A DNA stretch of 64,000 nucleotides. It comes from Parapristionchus giblindavisi. Taxonomy: Eukaryota; Nematoda; Chromadorea; Rhabditida; Diplogasteridae. Below the pieces are notes generated by a model, which made no database searches, had not been told where the DNA came from, and saw only the letters and a list, made by a program, of their open reading frames with translations. Positions within the stretch are counted from its first letter, which is position 1; the number at the start of each line of letters is the position of its first letter. Location: contig CALSFV010000308.1 of NCBI GenBank assembly GCA_943737045.1, positions 331,096 to 395,095 of the forward strand, written 5' to 3'. The position numbers and the translations under genes were made by a program. Of the stretch, positions 55,201 through 64,000 are shown in pieces.

Positions 55201-58200
55201 TTACTCTCCGCTCTGACAACACTCTCTCGTATCCAAAGAAAGAGAGAGAGCATTACCAGAGCAGAATGTTTTAAATTAGCTGGGGTGTGATTTTATCCCT
55301 AAAAACCTCTATCTCTCTTACTCTAAAATCCTCGATTCTTGATCTTTGATCTTTAATCTTTAATCTTTGATCTTTGATCTTTTCAGGCTCCTCTCTGCCA
55401 TTATCACACAAGGATTGGGTGTTTGATGCGAGTGAACTCGCATGCGCCGATTTCGACGGTGACTGCCGCTGGAAGAACATGGAAGGGCTGTTCGTCGATG
55501 AGATGGACTGGTATCAGGTATAGTTGAGCTTTTGATCTTTGAACTTTGAACTTTGATCTTTGATCTCGATGATGCCTAGGGTTCGGGCTTCCTCGACCAA
55601 GGTCGCCTGCAAGTGGCGACGGGTACGCACATCGCGCCAGGTTTGATCTTTGGTCTTTAATCTTTGATTTTTTAACTTTGATCTTTGATCTTTGATCTCA
55701 GAAGGTCCATATTCGATCGTGGCCACGGACAAGACGCAACTGCCCACCAGCAAAGCGATTCTTGTCTCGGATACGGTAGGATGCCAGATAGGACCCGGAG
55801 AGATCAAACTACAGTAAGATATTGATTTTTTTATTTATTTTAATCGTGATACTGTTAGAATGATATGTTAGCCTTTGCTAAAGGCATTTTTCATTTCATT
55901 TTTTTGGGAAAAAAACGAAGGGATTAAAGAAATCAATCAATGATAAATAGAAAATTTATTTTTCAATAATCATTCTAAATTATAAAAATATTCAAAAATA
56001 ATCAATAATAATAAATTAATAAATCTAGATACTGGACATCGCCTGAAGTTCGTCTTGTCATATGCACCAAACGCGTATCTCGTCTCTTTCCCCAGTACGA
56101 TTACTGTTCCCCTCCCATCGATGAACCTAGCCCGGGACCGGTCTCCGTCGCCCTTCCCGACTCGGGCAGGGAACCCTTCCAGGTACGGTAGTTTGATCTT
56201 TGATCTTTGATCTTTCGACATGGTTAGAATGCTCAGAGCTGATCAAAGAACTTTTCAGATCTACATAATCGCAGACAATTTCGTCTACCAGGCGACCTCG
56301 CTACAGGTGCGTCATTTATTAATCTTTGATCTTTTATTGTTGAACTCAAAAACTGATTTTTGATTTTTGAACTCTAAGTTTTGGCCCTCAGGGAGGCTTC
56401 GCGATCATCGACAATCTCGAATACACGGCGGATATGTGCTCGACAGATGAGGAAGCTGCCGGACCAGGGGTGAGAGAAGTTGATCTTTGATCTTTGATCT
56501 TTGGTCTTTATTGCTAGACCTCGAAGAACATTCACGAGACTATCGTTGATTGATCTTTGATCTTTGATCTCTGTATGTGATCTATGATCTTTGGTCTTAT
56601 TGCTACACTTCAAAGAGTCTTCATGAGAATATCAGCGATTGATTTTTGATCTTTGATCTTTCGATCCCTCCAGGCTCCCCGAGACAACTCAATCATGTTC
56701 GGTCGCGCCTCATCCACCGCCTTCCCCGAATTGGTGCAGCTACAGGAGCGGCCCGACGAGGAATCGGAGAAGTCGGGCATGATGATGCACGCGACGGTAC
56801 GGTAGCCGCACCAGCGGATCGTGAACTGACTTTATTCAATTCAGATTACGAGAAAAGGACCACTGCCACATGGTAAGGTCCAGGGTCGTAGAAGGAAGGA
56901 AGAGGAGGAGGATCAGAGGCCACAGAGAAATGGAATCGAGGAGGATGAGGTATACATTAGATCAGCGATATTGATTTTTTTCGTTTAATTGTTCCGTCTC
57001 TTCGCTCAGTATTGATTGATTTCTTGATCACGATAAGGCATTTAGCGATTTTATTGATTTGTCGATTTTATTGATTTATTGATTTTTCGATCGACGATCC
57101 CCAGGACGAGTTCGAGGGCGCGCCCATCAGCGGGAACATCGCCGAGATGATTCGAAATTCGGTAGTGATCTTTGATCTTTGGATTTGATCTTTGATCTTT
57201 GATCTTTCATTGATTAAGGTATCAAAGAAGATCATGAAGGACGCTTGTGAGGTGCTGAATTGTCGCTTCAACGATGACTGCAACAGGTATAAAATTAATC
57301 GATAAATCAATAAATCTTAAAAATCAACATCTCGATAAATGAAACACTTACGGTAAACGCAATCAATCTTGAAAATTAAAAATCAATAAATAAATCAATA
57401 ATTACCAGTCTACTCGATGGTACGGAATGGCGGCAGTCCGATCGTCCCATAGGCAATCCGCTCACGGGCATCAAAGGAGACGCCAGTCTACTACCGTATA
57501 ACAAAGGTTATTGATTGATTGGATGAACCTTTTGGGAGATTGCTGTAGCTTTGAGCTGTGAAAGAAGTACGCAATTTGTAGAATAGTCTGTTGCAGACTC
57601 TGAATATTGGAGTACTAATAGGTGCCAAGTAACGCAACTTAACTTCGATTGTTTTATTATGCATCATAATAAAAGTTGATGATAAAACAAAATTGATTGC
57701 TGCTCTTAAAAATTTAAAATCTTTAATGTTTGATCTTTAATCTTTGATCTTTGATCTTTAATCCTTGTCCCTCACTTCAGAAGGTTCATTCGCGTACCTC
57801 CGTGGTCCTCGCTCTCATTCTCGTCTTACGACTGCCTCATTCCGTCTGGGCGAAGACGCCTTCTTCATCTTTGCATATCACAAGGTACGATAAAGATCAA
57901 AGATCAAAGATCCAAAGTTCAAAGATCGACGATCAAAAGATCAAAGATCAACGATAAAAGATCAAAAGATCAGCGATCAAATATCAGAGACCAAAGATCA
58001 AAGATCAAAACTCAAAGATTAGAGATCAAAGGTCAAAAGATCATAGATCAAAGATCGAAAGATCAGAGATCAGATATCAAAGATCAAAGATCACATCTTA
58101 CCAGGTCGATAGTTCCTCGTCATTTCGCGTGTACGCCAAGCGAACGCAGGACGAAAATGAGATCTTGCTCTTCGACGCGCCGGCCCTGTCCAAGAACAGT

Positions 58201-59007
58201 AGCAGACGATGGTTCAGAGAGGGCAGAATGCTGCCGGCTGGCGACTATGAATATGTATATAGTTTAATTATTTATTTAATATTTAAATTTAATTTTATAT
58301 TTTTTAAAGAACACCTGAGCTAATTTTTGCTCTAGACTCTCTTGTAGATAAAGAAAACGATAAAGTATTTCTAGAGCGGAGAGTTTAAAATTAGCTCGGC
58401 ACGTTAGTTCAAAATGCGAAAGAGATGGGAATAGCGGGGCAACAGAGATGCCGAGGGGACTTTACCAACGCTGTGGTGTGCGCTTTGGCACATTTTCACA
58501 ATGTACAGACCATAGTTCATTAGTCAGAGCGGCGCACCTCAGACAGGTTTGGTAGCGCGGCGGAGAGTGCGACAGAGAGAATCATTGGATGCCATCGCGC
58601 ATGCACATCTTCTCTAATGCATCCCACCAAACCCGTCTTGCATCCGCCGCGCCTTCTTTAAATTCAATCATTTTTCTGGAACTTCTCCCAGAGGTGGTTC
58701 ATTGTTTTATTCCAGAGGCTGAACTAACGTGTCGGGGTGTGCCTCAATATTTATTTTTTTTTAAATTTAAATTTTAAATTCAAGCACATTTTTTACAATA
58801 AACAACGCACAAAAATCTACGAAATACATTTGAATTATGTGAATCATGAATCGTAATTTGTAATTTAATTTGTAATTTGTAATTTGAATTATGTAAATTT
58901 AATTTTTTTAGATAGCATTCGAGGTACACGCTCTGTCGCCCAACAACTACGTGGGCGTTGATGAGATTCTGGTGCTCAACTCGAAACGCCAACTAATGTG
59001 TCCTTAA
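51629..59007 (+). CDS. Secreted protein with two MAM-like domains
   Basis: Seventeen exons: 51629-51677, 53833-53913, 55061-55126, 55387-55517, 55580-55640, 55702-55813, 56029-56182, 56259-56306, 56392-56469, 56674-56796, 56845-56949, 57105-57161, 57219-57286, 57409-57506, 57781-57884, 58105-58254, 58912-59007. All join in phase to 526 residues. MVARYLLLLSIVLRIS is a signal peptide. MAM-like domain 1 spans about 85-250 (CADFDGDCRW, DWYQGSGFLDQGRL, QYWTSPEVRLVICT, IIDNLEY). Domain 2 spans about 365-525 (CEVLNCRFNDDC, GTEWRQS, ASFRLGEDAFFIFAYHK, VGVDEILVLNS). A charged linker (about 261-355) joins them. MAM domains mediate adhesion of extracellular proteins; with no membrane span seen, the product is probably matrix or cuticle associated (inference). 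Introns are dominated by TTTGATC words. Intron 1 is 2.2 kb and full of transposons, so a small extra exon there could be missed. Confidence 0.85.
51782..51968. mobile_element. Short TIR element in MAM gene intron 1
   Basis: Ends CACGGGTCTCCGGTAAAAG and CTGTTACAGGAGACCCGTG are inverted, with inner inverted CCACTAGGAAAA/TTTTTCCTAGTGG. TTAT stands on both sides. Confidence 0.75.
53066..53222. mobile_element. Foldback element CAGTGGCCG...CGGCCACTG
   Basis: About 60-bp TIRs including GGGAAAACCG and AAATGTGACGTCATTTG, in MAM gene intron 1. The inverted TGACGTCA words are CRE-like, which is probably incidental. Confidence 0.8.
54035..54873. mobile_element. MITE family A copy interrupted by a 703-bp element
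   Basis: Left part 54035-54153 and right part from 54857. The end word GTGTCGGC of the family A copy is duplicated (54146-54153 and 54857-54864) around the inner element. Confidence 0.85.
54154..54856. mobile_element. 703-bp hAT-like foldback element
   Basis: Ends TAGGGTGGCGAGAATGA and its reverse; arms about 300 bp long (shared AAAATCGACTGT/ACAGTCGATTTT, CTTGTTGAATAGC/GCTATTCAACAAG) form a near-complete hairpin. The 8-bp TSD GTGTCGGC supports the hAT group. No ORF of note, so it is non-autonomous. Confidence 0.9.
57885..58104 (+). repeat. Intron made of degenerate GATCAAA words
   Basis: The whole 220-bp intron between MAM gene exons 15 and 16 is GATCAAA/ATCAAAA-type tandem units, the reverse of the TTTGATC units in the neighbouring introns. 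Confidence 0.85.
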
Positions 59008-59711
59008 GACTTATGACTAAGTGCTTAGTTAAACACCTTAAAGTTCTGACTTCCTGCTTAGCAGAAATACGTAAGACTTAAATTAACTTAAGTAAGGTCC
59101 TTAAGTCACCCTAAGTAACTGAATAATCTTAATTATTTAAATACAATTTACAGTGTCGTGAATACCATATTCGATTTCCCCCGGTTCACCCTTACAGTTT
59201 ACAGTCATAGTTTACACACTTTTATCAAAAATATTGATTAATGAGTCTGAAGTGTCATTAGAATTTCACCATTCTTTGCTGCCCCCATAAAAGTACACCC
59301 GAGCTAGTTGAAACTCTTTGACACTGCGCTCTCGCTTTCGTTGTCTGCGAGAGAGCGTTGCCAGAGCGGAGAGTAAAAATAGCCCCCCTGTTTTACACTG
59401 CCTTCATTCACCCTTCTCTGGCCTTATTTTATCAATTTTTTATGATTCATTTTTGTTAAATCAGGAAAATAGTTTATTGTGAATTATCGACTGATTATTG
59501 ATTCCTAAATCAATCGATATTTATCGATTTCTCTCATCCCAATCATTCCTTTCACATCGGTGCAATATATTTGTATTCTCACTGTTTGACTGAATTTTAT
59601 GTATAATTATGAATAAAGTTTCTACTCGAGTGAATCGCAACTTGTCTTCCAAAGTGATCATCTTTTTATAATATTTTACAGAAGTGAATTTAGATGCAGT
59701 TCTAAAAATTA

Positions 59712-60052
59712 GGAGAGAGGAAGAGGTAGCAAAAGGTAGAGGGAGAGAAAGGAAGAGAAAATTGCAGAGAGAGAAAGGGAGCGAGAGGGAGAGAGAGAAA
59801 GAGAGAGGAAGAGAGAGAGGGGGAGAGAAATGGAGAGAGAGAGAGAGAAATAGAGGTAGAGAGAGATGAAGGATGACTGTCTAAGTGGAGCGAGAGTGTG
59901 ACCCATATGGTCTACCTTACCCTTATTACTTCTCAATCTACTATTTCAACCTCTCCCTTTGTACCTCTCTCCTTCTCCCTCTACCTCTCTCCCTCTCCCT
60001 CTCCCTCTGCCTCTCCCTCTCCCTCTCCCTCTCCCTCTCCCTCTCAACCTCT
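59712..60052. repeat. GA array then CCCTCT array
   Basis: Purine-rich at 59712-59870 and pyrimidine-rich at 59950-60050, again opposite orientations close together. Confidence 0.9.
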
Positions 60053-60989
60053 CACTTCTACCTCCTATTGTGCATCTTACTTTCTCTTCTATTCAAGTCT
60101 TCACTTCTCGGTGCACTCACAGTACTGTTGCTTATTACTCTTGTTGCGTATTTTACAATTTTCATTTTTGTCGACGATGCATTTTAGTTTTTTGCACACA
60201 TATTTGATCAAAATTATGCGTTTTATATTTATCGGCATGCATTAGACTATAAATATTTTTGACATTGAACAACTTTATCAGCTAATGGGTGTTACGTAGC
60301 TGGGTTGCCATGAAATTTCTCCATTATGAACGATTGTGCCTCGCAATTTGCATGAATTGAGGACCAGCACGGTGTTATTCGATCAAGCACTCATGCACGT
60401 CAACGCGGATATAAATATAGCCTATATAATATATAAATTAGGGAAATTTGTTCCTTGTTGAGCGCAAACTATGACGCTCTAATGTGCCGACGTCAGAATC
60501 ACACCCCGAGCTAATTTGAAACATCCGCTCTGGCATTACTCGCTCGCTTTCTTTGTTTACGAGAGAGTATGGCCAGAGCGGAGAGTGTACTAATTAGTTA
60601 AGGTTGTGCATTTAATGTCTAACATGTTAACATTAATGTAATCTTAAAAAATAGTATAATAACAATATTTTTAAAAATAATTTTAAAGGGAGCGTAACCT
60701 CACTCAATGGTCTCTTCGACGCGCAATGCTCTCTCGTTGTTGGAGAACAGAAAAATAGTGTGCGCAATGAAGAGGCCATTGAGTGAGGTAACGCTCCCTT
60801 TAATATCCAACATGTTAACATTAATGTAATCTTAAAAATTAGTATAATAACAATAATTTTTTAAATAATTTTAATGTCTAACGTCATTAGAATCACTACT
60901 TATTACTGATTTTTGAGATTTTAGTTTTTCTCTCTCCATGATTCAACGAGATGCAACAAGTAGAGGCTCGGAGTAAACACTTGAGACTA

Positions 60990-61870
<881 letters not shown>

Positions 61871-62645
61871 TCATTACTACATTATTCCTACTCCACTTCT
61901 TCTTCCCTCACTCCTCCTCCTCCCATCCATTCCATTCTGCTGTGCATTTTCCCACACACTTACAACTCTCTTGACTGACTTCACCCTTTCTCATTATAAA
62001 TATGTGTATAATATATAAGTTCACATCTCACAAATTTTAAAATAATGTGCAAACTTATAATTGTACAGTATATCCTATTCATTTATATGTATATTTAGAT
62101 AGTCATCTATAATTATGAACGGTTTTCAAAAATATTATTTATTTATCGTAGTTTTAAGGGCACACGCCGAGCTAATTAATTTTATTTTAATTTTTTTTAA
62201 ATTTTCAATTTACTTTTGCTCTCCGCTCTGGCGACGTTATCTCGTAAGAAAAGCGAGAGCGCATTGCCAAGAGTTTCAAATTAGCTCGGCGTTTGTTTTT
62301 TTTATAAATTAAAATTGGCACTTGTACTCTGGTATTTCGAAACTTAAAGTCTACTTAAACTACGTCACAGACTTAAAGTAGACTTCAAGCAAACTTAAAG
62401 TGAAAGAACATTTGACGAAATGCATTACAGTATAACACACCACTTTAATAGGTAGACTTACATTTAACTTTAAGTAGACTTACAAGTCTACTTAAAGTGA
62501 AAACTTTAAGTAGACTTTTAAGTTTCGAAATTCCAGAGTATACCTAAGCATGATCAGACTGATGAGCGTGACATCCATTCCAATGGCTCCGTGTTCGAAA
62601 AAAATACCACATGGATTGATTTAATTTTGATTTAAACACGCTTTA

Positions 62646-63064
62646 TCAAGAGGTCAATGGGGAATCTCCCCCGAAGGGGTTCGGGGTTGTGGAGAATAAT
62701 TGAGAGCTCTGACGTGAATGGCATCCCTGCTGGTGGTCCGTGCGTTGCATTGAAGTATGATTGTGATGGGCGACTCACATGGATATTTCAGCAAAAAATT
62801 CAGTATTATTATTTATTATTATTATTTAAAACACATTTATCAAGAGTAGAACTCTGATGTGCATGGGGAAAAACTCTTCTTACTTCCGACAGTACCAGAA
62901 CACTGACGTTGATCTTCATATGCGCGTCTTCCGATTTCACAAATCCGAGATGATCGACAGGCAGATTGGGGTAGACCGAAGAAGTTGACTTCCCATGATT
63001 GGGTCTCACTGCCACGGTGACCCAATCCGGCTTGGCAGGCTTGGCAGGCTTGGCTTGGCTTGGC
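62646..63064 (-). CDS. Possible 3' end of an unknown gene
   Basis: A 60-codon open exon 63064-62884 (KPAKPAKPDWVTVAVRP, VYPNLPVDHLGFVKSED, ending before a GTAAGA donor) can be joined in phase to 62708-62646 (CAG acceptor, ending PFGGDSPLTS, stop). Amino-acid use looks like real coding. The acceptor in front of 63064 (AATAAG) is weak and no upstream exon could be confirmed. Family not recognised. Confidence 0.35.
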
Positions 63065-63133
63065 CTTATTGCGAATAGGAAAGAAACCCAACCGAAAAAA
63101 ATGATTTCATACCGTCTTGCCTCTTCTTCTCTT

Positions 63134-63283
63134 GCACTAGGTAGAATAACAACAGATGAATAATAACCGACTGGATGATAACCATTTGCATATTTTGTCT
63201 ATTCATTAACGCTTGTCTCTCATATGCAAATGGTTATCATCTAGACGGTTAATATTCATCGGTTCTCATTCGACCTAGTGCCG
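63134..63283. mobile_element. MITE family C copy
   Basis: GCACTAGGT at the left end and ACCTAGTGC at the right end, with inner inverted words ACCGACTGGATGATAACCA and its reverse. Confidence 0.8.
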
Positions 63284-64000
63284 CTTTCTTTAATTCGTGA
63301 ACGTCATAATCATGACGTTCAAAATAACAAATTAATTCGTATTTTTTAAATCAATTTATTATATATTTAATAATTAAAATAATTAAATAGTTTTGGAGAC
63401 TTTCAGTTGGTCGTACATGGTCCAGGCATTTTTCGTCAGCCAGAGTGGATCCCATCAGGGCTCGTTTAGAGGACTGCCTAATACGACTATTTCGTTCGAA
63501 GCCTCCCCTTCTCCCACTCAAAAAAACAGCTGAAGACCACACTGTCATTTTCTCTATTTATGGCCTGAACGGAGAGTTTCCAATTAGCTTTGGGGGCAGT
63601 GCGTTCGAAAGTTTCGAAAGGAAGAGAAAATACGATACTCTCCACGTTTTTCACACTCTCTCGCTTCTCTTCTTTTCTTTTCTTTTCTTTTCTTTCCTTT
63701 CCTTTACTTTTCTTTTTTTTCATTTCCTTTCTTTTCGATATTTTTGAAGATGATAGAAATGAAATATCCCTCCTTGTAGATGAGAATTATGTGAATGCTT
63801 CTGTTTTGCAGGTACTCCAATTGTTCTCTCCTCTCTGGTAACTCTCTCTCTCGCAAACAAATAAAGCGAGAGAGCACTGCCAGAGCGGAGGGTTAACAAT
63901 TAGGTCGGTTGTGCCTCCAAAATATGTTCAATATTTTTCCAGAAAGGGTCTAGTTCTAAACTTGGTTTGGGTTCTTAATAACTGTCGCTGTACCAGTTCT
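63284..64000. other. Right edge, no gene recognised
   Basis: 63400-63540 has coding-like stretches on the minus strand (DPLWLTKNAWTMYDQLK before a stop; another frame has RNSRIRQSSKRAL), but no consistent exon. 63600-63730 is the CTCTCTCGC plus TTTTC repeat, and 63827-63915 is a family B MITE. Confidence 0.4.

Noticed and set aside
63351..63548. Possible exon DPLWLTKNAW...
   Set aside because: A stop lies directly upstream in the same frame and no acceptor is present, so it was not called.

Overview
The window is eukaryotic nuclear DNA. Genes are split by many short introns, exons join in phase with GT-AG borders, microsatellites and small palindromic transposons are dense, and nematode-style proteins occur (a secreted triple-ShKT protein). 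I infer a free-living nematode, most likely a Pristionchus-like diplogastrid. Genus and species are not proven by anything I can see. No bacterial features, tRNA, rRNA or CRISPR array were recognised.

Layout. 1-8965: minus-strand gene with a TFIIS N-terminal domain, Elongin A-like, running off the left edge. One intron carries a 5.1 kb transposon (1993-7070) with 167-bp terminal inverted repeats (TIRs) that look identical. 11580-17193: plus-strand mitochondrial folate/FAD carrier (SLC25A32 type) in nine exons. Its fourth intron holds a complete four-exon gene on the other strand (14784-15471). 17194-29723: no gene recognised; transposon remnants and GA/CT satellites. 29724-33604: plus-strand protein with four predicted membrane helices. 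About 33758-50457: a large inverted duplication. Each arm has a divergent gene pair: a secreted ShKT protein pointing to the centre (38870-41523 plus; 43297-46229 minus) and a basic, Ser-rich protein pointing outward (34335-36871 minus; 47964-50038 plus). The arms meet in a small palindrome at 42661-42850. The left outward gene is broken by a 56-bp insertion; the right one is intact. 51629-59007: plus-strand secreted protein with two MAM-like domains in 17 exons. 59008-64000: CCCTCT satellites, MITEs and a weak minus-strand gene fragment at 62646-63064.

The genes do not form one pathway: transcription elongation, mitochondrial one-carbon transport, membrane structure and extracellular matrix are mixed. 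The unusual content is structural: the inverted duplication, whose arms act as each other's empty-site controls for later insertions; the long-TIR element in the Elongin-like gene; and about ten MITE families, several with readable target-site duplications (TSDs). All exon structures were read by eye from splice sites and phase, without transcripts.
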